This document shows, piece after piece, positions 33,540 to 45,340 of a stretch of DNA of 64,000 nt. Below the pieces are notes generated by a model. It had not been told where the DNA came from. It did no database searches and saw only the letters and a program-made list of their open reading frames with translations. The stretch is from Dioscorea cayenensis subsp. rotundata (Eukaryota > Streptophyta > Magnoliopsida > Dioscoreales > Dioscoreaceae), in the NCBI RefSeq assembly GCF_009730915.1, contig NC_052474.1, forward strand, positions 7,537,501-7,601,500. The letters are read 5' to 3'. The first letter of the stretch is position 1. Every line of letters begins with the position of its first letter. The position numbers were made by a program, and so were the translations under genes.

Positions 33540-34710
33540 TCCACTATGAAACAAAGAAAGCCTATTATTTTGTCTACCATATTTTGGCTAAAGTATCTGC
33601 AAGCCCATTACTGTCTTCAGAGATAAACTCCAATGTGATTTTCTGGACTGCGCTAATTTGACGTGATTGATTTATTCTCTCAGCATCCAGGGTATAAATT
33701 ATCTTCGCTAATTAGAAGATGAACAGCAGTTGGACAAGTGCTCAGTATGCGGCTTGGGTTTAGTGGCCATTCTTAGCATCTCTCCAATGCAAATCCAATG
33801 GCAGTCACTTCAGCTGCTAAGCTTGAATCTTTGACAGCGTCTATTGCTCCCGCTAAGATGATCTAGGTGTCACCAACAACTAGAACAAAACCTAAACCAC
33901 AAGGCAACTCCCTATCAGTCCGGGAAACATCAGTACATAAAATTGAAATAGAATAAGAATTGTGAGAGTTTGAGAGAAGCTCCCTAATATTATCCCTTGT
34001 CCTTCTTGCATAATCTCTAAGAACTGCATCATGAATGCTTTGTTGAAAGATTTAGGCTTCAGTGGCGATTTTCATGTTGAAATCCATGTCACATCTTGCC
34101 TTCCAGATCCTGTATGCACTAGTTGCCGATAGTCCTTTAAAGGCTTGACTACCCAACCTCGAATTCCATTATTTAATCAACCAAGGCTCTTGAGCAAAAT
34201 CAACCCTCTCAATGAGTTGAATACTTGCGAAATTCTCAAATAAAGCCCAACATTTCCTGCTGAGCTTGCAATTCTAAATGATGTGCTAGCTCAGTTGTTT
34301 CTACCTCTAGTTCACAAATCAAGCACATCATTCAGGGACCAATATTAAATTATAAAAGTTTTCATATGTTGGGACAATAGTGGAATAACCTACACATCCA
34401 TGAATGTTAATTTTCACTGGAGGAGCAACAGGGATCCTCCAAAGCACTTGCTAATCCACCTAATTCTCAGCATCAAGGCATTGGTTAACATAATTATGCA
34501 CCACATTTGAGATTCTAGATAAAGCAGCTTCAAGAAACCATACCCAATGATTATTTTTATCAAAGTTAAAAGCAATCTCAAACCCAAAACTTTATTTACA
34601 GCTTCAACACATAAAAATATAGCTTTTATAGTGAAAATTTCTCCAATCGTCAACTCTATTTTTAACTCTAAAACCGAATATTCTAAGAATACTTTTCCCA
34701 CTTCATAATT
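33540..34710 (-). pseudogene. Decayed minus-strand LINE fragment with zf-RVT and RNase H
   Basis: Reading the minus strand, 34710 to about 34300 gives a zf-RVT-like part (WRIPVAPPVKINIHG, then CLICE and an HH pair). From about 34150 comes a linker (ATSAYRIWKARCDMDFN). From about 33960 down to 33570 comes an RNase H-like part (CTDVSRTDRELPCGLGFVLV, then KDSSLAAEVTAIGFALERC and SNGLADTLA-like). This layout belongs to plant LINEs with a C-terminal RNase H domain, a different lineage from the plus-strand copies here. Stops and frameshifts are frequent and no long open frame remains. Confidence 0.65.
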
Positions 34711-35049
34711 TATATATTCTTACTGTTAACAAATTTAATCAACTTTAATTCTAAAAGAGTGTTGTGGTTTTTTTTTTATTGTTATCGATGACAATGTATA
34801 TTTGAACTATTTTCTATGTTTTTATTTTATTGTTTGTGTAATTTTTTTTAATTTTAATGAATTAATATTTCATGTATTATTTTTTTAATTTTTTATTTTT
34901 TAGAAATTAAAAAAATATAAACTTAAATCATAAAGTTAATTAATTTGATTAAAATATGAAATTATAAATAAAAAAACAGAAAAACAGAAAAACAGAAAAT
35001 TAGAAAAAAAAAAACAAAAACAAAAATGAAAACAGAAAAAACAAAAATA
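34711..35049. other. A/T-rich DNA before LINE-c
   Basis: Low-complexity sequence with T runs on the left and A/CAAAA runs on the right. No gene. An ACAAAAATGAAAAC stretch near 35020 resembles part of the tail region of LINE-c, but composition alone could explain it. Confidence 0.6.
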
Positions 35050-35089
35050 TGGAGCGGCAGAGGAGCCTGCTTGGCGATCTCTGGGGGGG

Positions 35090-37862
35090 GTGGATAGCCT
35101 TCAAGCAGGAAAGACGACGAGGTTGTGGAGATTTCTAAGGCTAGAGATACTTCGGCGGGAGACGTGGGTGCAAAAAAGGGAGCGTCTTACGCTCAAGTCG
35201 TCAGCTCATCTTCGAACGAAGGTTCTCCGAGGAGGAAGACGGGATCTACGTCTCGCATGGAGTGGAAGGGGAATGTGGGTACAAAACGGCCGCGCTCTCC
35301 CTGTGACGGTGCTTGTGGTAGGTGTTTCAGGACGACACACGCAACGGCGAAGTGCCGGCACCAAGTAGTGTGCTTAAGGTGTTCGTGTGTGGGTCATGTG
35401 GCCGCTAGATGCCCAATGGAGGATAGGAGGAACCCAAGAAGGCGAAGAGTGCATGTGCGCTCGAAATAGTTGGGCAAGTTGGACAACACTCAGGGGTTGA
35501 GTACGGCTGATAGAAGGCATTCTGAGGTTGTCTCGAACCAGCGGGAGACGAATGATTCGGGGGCAAGTTCGGTTGTGGAGACACGGTTGATAGTCAAACG
35601 GGAAGCTCTTTCCTTATCTCTCTCTCTCTCCGGAGAGCTATGATCTTCGTGAAGAGCTAGCCAAGATTGTTGTGCTCTCTATTGTGGGGGGATTCGTGAA
35701 TGAGGAGAGTGTTTTGGAGATCATCCCCTCTATTATCAATGCCGAGCAAGTGGGTTCGATCGTCCCGTTAAATGAGTTATTTTTCCTCCTGCCATTTGAT
35801 AACAGAGAGGAGGTGAGGGAGATAGTGAAGCTGGGGATGTTTGAGGCTAGGACGAAGGATGGAATGTACAAGTTGAACCTGGCGTACTGGACAGCTGAGA
35901 TTGGTGCTTTGGGCCGTGCGACGGGGGAGGGTCATTGGGTGAATATTTGGAACTTACCTCTTCACGGTTGGTGCTAGAATGTCATCGAACGGGTAGGAGA
36001 CTTGATCACTCTCTCCAAGCAAACGGTTCCTCACAAGAGATTTTTAACTGTGTTGATCCATCGTCGAAGTGGAGTGACTTTGCCGCTTGAATTGGACTTC
36101 TCATTCGGTATGAGAAGATATTTGGTTTTGATCACGGATGAGAGAGGGGTGTTCCCAGCATTTAACAGGGTTGCGGGGAGATACGAGTTGCTGAAGTGTG
36201 CAGGAGACAACAAGGGCCCGTAGGTGGTGGTTCGTTCCACTCATATGGTGCCAAGGTCCGATAAAGGTAAGCATATATTGAACCAGGCTTCTCTTGATAC
36301 GAGGGACATGGGGGTTGGGTTGAAGGGCCTAAGCTCTGATGGCTCGAAGGATATGGGGAGAAGGAAAGAGATGCGTCCGGATTTTGGTGGAGGGATCACT
36401 ATATTGCAGAGGGGCTCGGATGCTAGGCCTGGCGCTTGGAGGGTGATAGAGGATTTACCATCGCTGGTTGAGCGTTGCTCCCGCGATGAGGGAGGTGTTG
36501 TCATGTTGAGGACTTCGCGCCAGTTGAGCTGAGCTCCCGCGGTGGATCAGAGAAGGAGAGAGGCCATCGGGTGACTCCTCAGCTTCGGACCAATGGTCAC
36601 TGCGGGACGACCGGTCTGAACAAAAGGACTCAGTCACCAGGGAGATGCTTGTCCGGTGATAGAGACAAGACGGGGAAGCGCGGCTCAAAGACAAGACGTG
36701 TCGACTGCTGGCGCCCTCGCACGTCGACGTTGGCGACAACTGGGGAGGAGGTGACACGTGGGGTGTTAAGAGACGCTGAGGTTTCTAAGGTCGTGGAGAA
36801 TATTGGGTCCGAGGTTAACTCTAGGAACTTGCACCCGGTTGATGTGGTGGGACCGGATTCCTTGTCTATTAGTGTGGGTTAAGGGGCGGTGCTGATCCCG
36901 GAGGAGGCTGATGTGGGTCGTAATGTGGTTGGGCCTGTGATAAAGGAGATGGAGGACCCAGTTACTGCTGGTTTAGGCCTTCAACTGGGCCAGAGGATAG
37001 ATGAGGTGCATAGGGGGGAGGAGGCCCAGTTTGGGGATCCGCTCTTATTCTATGTGGAGGGGAATGACTCACTTGCTGCTGATGGGCCAAGGTTGGGAGA
37101 TGAGCCAGGTGATATCTCTGTGGTGAGTGGCATATGTGGATCTGGAGCTGAATTAGCCAATGTAATGCAAGTGGGCCCTGGCCCGATCTCCACAAATGTG
37201 GCCCATACAAACCCTGGGCTGGTTTCAATGGCTGTTAGTGGAATTTCTGCTTTGGTTAATGTGAATTTTGGAGATTTGGCCATGCAACCTGTTGTGGCGC
37301 CTCCAGTAGGATTTATTTGGCAGTTCTTGGATGGAGTGTGGGCAATGTTTCCAGATTTAGCCATTTTTGGGGCCACCAATGTTGGCATACCCAGAGATCA
37401 AGATCGGTTGGATATCAGTCGATTGGCAAGAATTTGTCAAGCACTGATGATGATTCGGATGACTCCGTCACAGAATTTGAGAGAAATCTGCGTGAATTAT
37501 TACCGGGACTTAAAGTGGGAGGCTCGATAGGAGGTGCGGAACCCCCTAAGGGGTCAAGGAGAAGTGAAAGGCAAAAGAAACCTTCCTCGAGATTTAATGA
37601 AGATGCAGGGTTTGTCCCGGAACCGCCAAGGTCTTCAAAGAAGAAAGTGCTTCATGATGAACCGACTGAAGGTACTAGCAACAAACCTTTTCTTCTTTCT
37701 AATTGGTCTAATATTCAGCTTGCTAGTTATTGTAATGCTTGTGCCATCGTGTTTACTGATTCTCAAATTCATTGCTTGAACAACTTGCGTTTACTTGAGT
37801 CAAAACGTGCAACCCCGATGTTGAGGCAGGCGGAGACCTCTGATGAGGTCTGCGTTAATTAA
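35090..37862 (+). pseudogene. LINE-c ORF1: zinc-knuckle / DUF4283-like protein
   Basis: An early segment ASYAQVVSSSSNEG (about 35185) is followed by two CCHC knuckles, CGRCFRTTHATAKC and CLRCSCVGHVAARC (about 35313-35412). A DUF4283-like region follows (about 35640-36210, with HWVNIWNLPLHGW and FGMRRYLVLI), then a long variable linker. The basic C-terminal motif RRSERQKKPSSRFNEDAGF lies near 37557-37615. Stops or frame changes occur near 35467, 35975, 36221, 36530 and 37400. The last stop, TAA 37860-37862, is nine bases before the ORF2 ATG. It binds RNA in active relatives; here it is inactive. Confidence 0.75.
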
Positions 37863-37871
37863 AGTGTGTTT

Positions 37872-40800
37872 ATGAATATTATAACTTGGAACGTGAGGGG
37901 TCTTGGTAGATCGGCAAAGAGGTTTCTAGTGAAGGATTTTCTTAGCATTCATCATGTGGAGGTCTGTTGTTTACAAGAATCCAAACTTGATGTGATTTTG
38001 GCTGCCACGTGGAGGGAGATTGGTGGTTCCTCCTTAGATCAGTTTGCTTTTGCTCTTGTGGTAGGAACGTCTGGGGGGATGATAATTGGATGGAACGGTG
38101 CTATCCTTGCTGGCAAGGTAGAAAGGGTCGGGATTTTTAGCATCACTGTGGGATTCCAGGATCTGCGAAATAATTTTGTCTGGCGATATACCACGGTGTA
38201 TGAGCCTAATGCGCGGGCTTTAAAGTCGAGCTTTTGGGATGAGCTTCGGGGTTGTGGTGATGAACAACATACCTCTTGGGTAATTTGCGGGGATTTCAAC
38301 GCTATTTTCTCTACGGATGACAAACACACCAGAGTTCACAATCTCCAAGAGATTCGTTACGCTAACCAATTTTTATTAGACCTTAATCTAGGTGAACCAC
38401 TGGCGGTTGGTAGGAGGTTCTCTTGAACAAATGGGCAGCAGGACCCCATCTGGGTGAAGCTTGATAGATTTTTTGTGAATTGCCCCTAGTCGGAGCATTT
38501 CCCCCGTAGTATTCAACATAGCCTCCCGAGATTGGGTTCGAATCATGTCCTGATTCGTTTGGAAGTTGGTAATCACTGTTCTTATCCGAGGACCTTTAGG
38601 TTTGAGCTAGTCTGGCTCACGACGGAGGGCTTTCAAGACTTAGTCAGACAGTGGTGGGTTGACCTAACACCGGAGGGTTGTGGAGCGTTTGTGCTTGCTA
38701 AAAAATTGGCTGGGCTTATAGAAAGTTTGAGGACGTGGGCTAAATTCAGCTTTGGTTCTGTTAAACTTAAAAAGCTTGTGCTCTTACAAGAGGTGGAGTG
38801 CCTTGATGTCATTAAGGAAGCTAGGTGCTTGTGGCCACATGAATTAGCACTTGAGCACCAACTCCTGAGGTCGTTAGAGAGCATTCACAAACAAGAGGAA
38901 ATTTATTGGAGGCAAAGATCCATGCTTCAATGGTTGAAGGAAGGTGATGGAAACATGAAGTTCTTCCATGCTGTGGCTAATGGTAGGAAATGCAGGAATC
39001 TGATTCCGGGCATTGCTCGCGAGGGGGCGTTGGTTTCGAATCCTAAAGAGATTGGGAAGATCTTTGTTGCTCGGTTCCAGCAATAATTTGGCAGTCAACG
39101 TTCCTCGCGACTCAAAGTGGATCTTTCCAAGCTTCTGGAAAACAAACTTCAGGTGGACTTGGCGGATATGGAGAGGCCTTTTTTGATGGATGAAATCAAA
39201 TTCGCTATTTTCAGTTTGGGAGGTAATAAAGCACCGGGACCTGACGGCTTCCCTTTGTATTTCTTTAAACTGTTTTGGGATACGGTTAAAAATGACATTT
39301 TCAAGCTCTGTGAGGACTTCTACTTTGGTAGAGCGAACTTAGAGAGGATTAACTGGGCAAACCTGGCTCTTATCCCCAAGGTTGAGTCGCCTGAGCTCCT
39401 GGGGGATTATAGGCCTATCAGTCTCATCAACTCGACCCTTAAAATTATTTCCAAGCTTTTAGCAATTCGGTTAAGCAAGGTGATGAACATTCTTGTGGAT
39501 AATGCTTAATCGGCGTTCTTGAAGGGTCGCTGTATTTTGGATAATGTGGTAGTCGTGGAAGAGCTTATTTTTAGCATGCAAAAGAGAAGACTACCTGGGT
39601 TTGTTTTGAAGGTTGACTTTGCTAAAGCTTTTGACTTAGTGGATTGGGATTTCCTTTTGAATCTCCTTAGAGCTAAGGGTTTTGGGGATCGATGGGTAAA
39701 TTTGATAGAAAAAATTCTTGTATCTTCGAAGGCTAATGTGTTGATCAATGGTTCGCCGAACGGCTACATTCGTTATCATAGAGGTTTGCGACAAGGGGAT
39801 CCCCTTTCCCCGCTGTTATTTGTCCTGGTTTCAGATGTTCTAAGTGAGATGTTCAATCATGCGTTGGTATCCAAGATTTTCATAGGAGTACCTTTGGGTC
39901 CTCTCAAAAGTAGATGCAATCTTCAGTATGTAGATGACCTTCTGATACTGATAACAGGAGGTTTAGAGGACCTCAGGATCGTAAAATTGATCTTATTTCT
40001 TTTTGAAGGAATGTCCGGGCTACATGCTAATTTCGCCAAGACTTGTCTGTATTCAAGTAATTCAAGAGTTTTGCCAGATGCTGCGGCTGCTGCAACCCTA
40101 AACTGCACTTCTTGGAGGCTTCCGGTGACGTACTTGGGTATCCCTATCTCGGGTGGGAAACCGCGCAAGCAGGATTGGGAGGGGATCATCACGAAAATTC
40201 GACGAAGATTATCTTCATGGAAGGTTAAGCAGCTCTCGATTGGGGGAAGGCTCATGTTGGTCAATTCAGTTTTGTTTGCGCTCCCCACCACCTACTGGAT
40301 GTCGATCTTCAGGCTACCTAGCTGGGTTATTAAAGCGATTGATCGGATTCGTAGGGACTTTTTGTGGTCAGGACCCAACATTGATAAACCGAGGTGCAGA
40401 CTTGTGAAGTGGAAGACCATCTATAGATCTCGTGATTAGGGGTGGGGGTCCTTGATCCGTATAATTTTAATTAAGCGTTATTGGGGAAGTGGTGGTGGAA
40501 GTTCACCAATGACCCCAAGTGGGGAGTGACGGAGGTGATCTGCTTCAACTATGGTGGGTTGAATTGGAATTTGTTTCCTCGCCTCAGGGGGAGGGTGTCT
40601 TTCTTCTGGAAGGGAGTATTGACGGTCTTCCAGCACTACGTTGCTGTTTTAAAAGAGAAATTTATTCGAGTGCAGAAACTCTCTTCTGGAAGGACCGGTG
40701 GCTCAATGGCAGGGCCCCGATGTTCGTCTGGCAGGATATTTTTAACAGCTGTACGCAACAAAATGCTTCTTTCAATGAGTTAGAGTCCCTGTTAGATGAG

Positions 40801-41551
40801 CAACCATTCTGTGAGGATGTTGACGTTGCTGATATCCAGGAGCAGCGTAGGACACGTAGGCATGATGAGAATAACAAAAAAAGGTGGTCATTAAATGGGA
40901 ACGGACAGTTCACGGTGAAATCCTTCTACAATTTCCTTAATGATGGGGGTCTGCGATGCAATGTGGCAAAGATTATGTGGAAAAGTAATTGTCCAAAGAA
41001 AATCAATATCTTCAACTGGCTGGTTTGGAAGAATAAGGTGCTTTCATTGGAAAATTTGGAATTAAGAAGATGTAACAATCTTCCGACTGCAACATGCGTG
41101 ATGTGTCACACCAACATGGAGTCGGTTGACCACCTGTTTCTTCATTGCTCGTTGGCTAATGAGGTGTGGGTGTTCTTTTGTAGGTTACTATCAGTGCCTG
41201 AACCTCCAGATTCTATGCACCTTATTTGGTCTTCATGGAGAAACTCTGTGAGACCGGAGGCTAGGCTTTCTGTGGATTTTCCGGTCAAGGCATTGACTTG
41301 GAATATTTGGCTCGCGAGAAATGATAGAATTTTTAATGCTAAAATTCTACCTACACACTGCATTATCATCAATATTAATCGCATGCTACTTTCGTGGTTC
41401 GATGCTCTTGCAAATTCTGCTAAGGAGAAACTAGAAGATTCCATGTCCAAGGTCAAGCGCAGTCTCGAGTTTCTTGGTTCGAGGAGTCAGTTGGTCGGGG
41501 AGGGATATACCTGCCGAGGAGGCACCAGATCTTGTCACGGGCTAGTCCGTC
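37872..41551 (+). pseudogene. LINE-c ORF2: endonuclease / reverse transcriptase
   Basis: ORF2 starts MNIITWNVRGLGRSAKR. The endonuclease covers about 37872-38580 (ESKLDV, WVICGDFNAIFS). The reverse transcriptase covers about 39170-40100: KAPGPDGFPL, DYRPISLINST, VDFAKAFDLVDW, GLRQGDPLSP (39784-39813) and YVDD (39927-39938) where LINE-a has YADD. The zf-RVT domain follows (CVMCHTNMESVDHLFLHC at about 41095-41150). In-frame stops at about 38425, 38489, 39084, 39508 and 40438 each fit a C-to-T or G-to-A change from Trp or Gln codons. A frameshift follows near 40440. The inferred end is the TAG near 41551, by comparison with the copy ending at 53190. Confidence 0.85.
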
Positions 41552-41740
41552 CTGTTGCTTATGTTTTGCGAGGAAATTGTGTTTCCTCGGGTGGTTTGTT
41601 GTTTTGTGTTGCCCTTGTTCACCTCTTGTGGTGTGAGGGGTTTTGTTATTCTTTTGTGTCGGTTTGAGTTTGTACTGTGTTTTTTTTTTTAATTAAATTA
41701 ATGGTTTATCCATCTTTTTTAAAAAAAAATAATAAAAAAA

Positions 41741-43364
41741 AAGAAAAAAACAAAAATAAAAACAAATAATAATAATAATAATAAATAAATAAATAGTGCT
41801 AGCTACAATGACACATAGTTATTTGCGCTTCACTATAGCAATTTGGTGATTTGACATAAAAATTAGATCTTGGTTGAAGGCCATCCTGCGCCAAATTTAT
41901 TCGTATTACACAGAAATAACGGATGATTGGAGATGCTTTAAAAGCTAATTCTAAAAACTCTTTTTCAGTCTAATCACCCCCAAACAAATTGCTAAATCCT
42001 CTTACTTTAAAGCATTGCTTATCCAAAAATTAGCCATATTTAAAGATTCGATTGGCAGTCCATATTTATGGTTCAACCGCCTTGGACCGTTTAAGAAATC
42101 TGTAGTAGTTAGTTAGATTACAAATACTATTCCATAGGTTAAGTTTGAGATTATCAGCATACTTCCACAATATTTTTTTTTTTTAAACTAAGAAACATTA
42201 TTAAAATTAGCATGAAACCATATATTAAAGTTTCTATATTTAAGATGCGCAAGCTGAATCCAGTATTCATTATCCCCATTTACCACAACAATAATATTCT
42301 TAGCCATTAGAGTAGTCTTAACATTCCTTAATTTATGTAAATTAAAATCATTACCTGGCTAGCTCATCAACACATGCAGTGCATTAGACCATTTCATTGA
42401 TATATTACAACCTACCTTCTCATTACTAATGGAGAAGGTGTAATTTCCTAATTTATATAATTTTTTGCATTCTTATATATTTTTTTGTTTGTACTAATTT
42501 TTTTTTATTTTATGGTTTTATTTATATTTTTTTTATGGAAAATGTGGACAAACCACCTATGCATACTTTTATTATTTCTCAGCAATAAAGAGTGATAATA
42601 TCTGTTGTATCAGTGGCCTCAAGAAGACCTGATACCCGATAGTTATAGTGAATGTCAAGGGCAATATTGGTAAAGCTCAATGAACAGAGCTGGGCTGAGC
42701 TTTGGGAGCTTGTTTGCACAGGGCCCATAACCAAATCCTAGCCCACTTCATCAACTACCGATCACCAGGAACAATCACGCCATTAGAAAAGTTATTAAAT
42801 TTGCAACATGCAGGTGAATTTTAAGTATGGTTTCAATTGTGTTTTGATTAATTTCAATTCACAAAATAAAAATAAAAAAATTACTCTAATGAGGGGCATG
42901 CTTCTTGTGGACTCCTTTTTTCTCACCCGGCCTTTAATTAGGATTAGACCGGTTAAAATAAATGGATCACAAATCAAATTTAATTTTTTATGACTTCAAG
43001 AGATTATGGGTTCATGACTTCCATTAGGGGCAAGCCTTTAATGTTAATTACCCTGGACATTGTCGCAGGAACCTCCGATTAAGAAATAAGTGTGAAAAGG
43101 AAACAAGTTGTGACAATCAATTTCATTCATTTCAATAAATATGAATTCATGAATTTCATTGAAAATACAAAAAAAATTTGAAATCATCTTGACTTATACA
43201 TCTTAACTTATGAACTTGTGTCTGAATTTGTGTCTTGGACATTTTTGCATCTTTTGATCTGACTTGTATTTCAAGTTCTAGATTCTCTATATTGATGAAT
43301 CATAAACTTGATTTTGACTTTTCATAAGTTTCGGCTTTTATGCTTGTGAAACTTTCTTCAAATC
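41741..43364. other. AT-rich intergenic DNA with a minus-strand LINE tail
   Basis: No gene is seen. A LINE 3' end on the minus strand lies at about 42480-42760 and is listed separately. From about 43190 the sequence turns into degenerate forerunners of the 86-bp minisatellite (recurring cttgactt and acttatga). Confidence 0.55.
42480..42760 (-). mobile_element. LINE 3' end on the minus strand
   Basis: On the minus strand the sequence reads ...AATAAAAG, then GTGG-TTTGT-CCAC (42544-42556), then ATTTTCC and an A-rich tail. It matches the terminal hairpin of the plus-strand family with one loop change. The upstream extent is uncertain. Confidence 0.4.
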
Positions 43365-43714
43365 TTGACTTGTGAAACTCTTTGGGTCTTCGACTTATGA
43401 TGTCTTGAGGTTGTTGAGTTCAATTGTCGATTTATATGGATTTTCAAATATTGACTTGTGAAACTCTTCGGGTCTTCGACTTTTGATGTTTTGACACTGC
43501 TAAGTCCAATTGTCGATTCATATGGATTTTCAAATATTGACTTGTGAAACTCTTTAGGTCTTTGACTTTTGATGTCTTAAGACTGCTGAGCTCAATTGTC
43601 GATTTATATGGATTTTTTAAATATTGACTTGTGGAACTCTTTGGGTCTTTGACTTATGATGTCTTGAGACTGCTGAGTCCAATTGTCGAGTTATATAGGT
43701 TTTAATTTCAAATC
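43365..43714. repeat. 86-bp minisatellite, four units
   Basis: Units start at 43365, 43451, 43537 and 43624 (spacing 86, 86, 87), with the next start-like motif at 43715. Each contains TTGACTTGTGAAACTCTT, then GTCTT.GACTT.TGATG, and ends near TGTCGATTTATATGGATTTT. It is non-coding. Confidence 0.85.
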
Positions 43715-44019
43715 TTGACTTTTTTTTCATATTTTGAGTCTTGACTTGTTACTTTGGCTTTGATTTTATATATCTATATTTATCACGTTGTATATGTGTA
43801 TATTTGAACATAGTGACTGTATGTCCCATCACCATGTTACATGCCTCGTCGGCAGTCTTATATGTCTCATTGCCATTTTGAAATATATATCTCGTCTTGT
43901 CCTGAAATTGAACATATTTAATATTTTGGGCATGCCTCAAAATGATTTTTTTTTTTTTAAATATTTATGTGATAGAGACTCCACCAGCTTGTTTGGACAC
44001 ACACACACACACACACACA

Positions 44020-44069
<50 letters not shown>

Positions 44070-44662
44070 CAACCTCTCAGGCTCATAATTTTTTTACTAG
44101 TATCTAGTAACATCCATAATGTTGCACCCTCAAACATTATTATCCAGCACACAGATTGTGAGATACATTTGATTTTAGGTTTGTTGGATATATAGTACAC
44201 GTAGTTTCTCATTGGATGAGTTGTGTCTCGGACTGATGCCAATCCGGAAGTCAAAGCTTAATGTGTCTACTCCATTAGATTGGTTGTGGTAATGGTGTTC
44301 ATATGATAATCTTCTCTCTATATATATATCTGACATGAAGAGCTAAATAATTATATATGTCATGCATGGAAAGGTCTAGTCATAGTTGATTATTCATACA
44401 AGATGGCATACATACAGTGGAGTTTGGATAGCCTAATTAGCCACCCCTCATTATATGATAATAATTAACTCAATTGACTTTTCCCTTTAATTTAAAGATA
44501 TATAATAGGTTGAGGCTTATCTTGTCAGGCTGCTATATATTGCAGCCACTCCCTTGCATGTACTTCATTATACATACTTAATCTTCTTTATAAACAACGT
44601 CATGACAACCTTTTTGAATCAAGCCTTTACTTGAATTTGTATGCATGCTACAATGAATGCAA
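43715..44662. other. Intergenic DNA with (CA)n(TA)n microsatellite
   Basis: It holds a compound (AC)n then (TA)n tract at about 43997-44062. The rest is unassigned AT-rich sequence. No gene is seen. Confidence 0.6.
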
Positions 44663-45340
44663 TTATACCAACTTCAAAGCAAGGCCAGGATGCTCGGCCA
44701 TGCAAGCGCCATAAGCTAGTGCTTCACGATCATCAGCTCCGCCGAAGAAGATGACACTGATCCCATACAACACATCTCTTGGTAGTATTTGTGCCGTGCC
44801 ACCGAACTCATGATCGATAATCGAGAATACCGACAGAGCACGGGTTCGCTCAAGCACGCGCTGGTTGATCTGCCTGTAAGCACGACCGAGTGACTAGAAT
44901 TAGCCACTAGGCTGCATGGTTTTGTGGAAAGGCATCATGATAAGTGCCACACATTTTTGCTGGGCGCATGTGAGGATGTCTTCATGCATGGTTTGGCGCC
45001 ACGGAATGGTATCTGTTGCTGGGATTAGCCATCTTGTTCCAGAAAGGGAGTCTATTATGTCTAGTTCTATGCATCACGTATATATGGTTGAGGACCTCTC
45101 GGAGAACTCTATGAGATGCAAAGCATAAACAATGAGACTATGTTGTCTGATGTCACGAGAAGACTCGATCAAGTTCACTAATGTCGGGACGCGATGGTCG
45201 GCTTCTTGTTGTAGCGAGCCAAGTGAAATGCCTCCTGTGCGAGCTTCTTCAAGATGTCGTGAATGAAAGAGAGTTCACAACGCCCGTAGCTTTGCTGGAA
45301 ATCCAGATGGACCTACGTTGAGAACTCTTCCATATCAGAC
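44663..45340 (-). pseudogene. CHX-type cation/H+ antiporter, C-terminal fragment
   Basis: The minus strand matches the cytosolic C-terminal half of plant CHX (CPA2) antiporters, which exchange K+ or other cations for protons across endomembranes or the plasma membrane. Matching segments, in order: [17 protein letters not shown] and YALHLIEFSERSST (about 45190-45085), TMHEDILTCAQQKCVALIMM and PFHK (about 45000-44930), then RQINQRVLERTRALSVFSII, DHEFGG and VIFFGGADDREALAYGACMA, EHPGLAL (about 44885-44670). The late part stays in one frame but has two stops (44898-44912). The transmembrane half and the end of the C-terminal domain are missing. This is a broken gene fragment, possibly moved by a transposon. 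Confidence 0.7.

Larger units (their letters stand above)
35050..41740 (+). mobile_element. L1-clade LINE, nearly full length, decayed (LINE-c)
   Basis: Same family and gene order as LINE-a: ORF1 (about 35090-37862), ORF2 (37872 to about 41551), and a 3' UTR with a CACC-TCTTGT-GGTG hairpin (41620-41633) and a terminal ATGG-TTTAT-CCAT hairpin (41701-41713), then an A-rich tail. Many premature stops sit in otherwise well-kept protein sequence. No certain target-site duplication. Confidence 0.85.

Noticed and set aside
35010..41790. ACAAAAATGAAAAC / ACAAAAATAAAAAC as a target-site duplication of LINE-c
   Set aside because: Both lie in A-rich low-complexity DNA and could match by composition.
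43365..43714. Regular repeats considered as a CRISPR array
   Set aside because: Eukaryotic DNA with head-to-tail 86-bp units and no unique spacers; an ordinary minisatellite.
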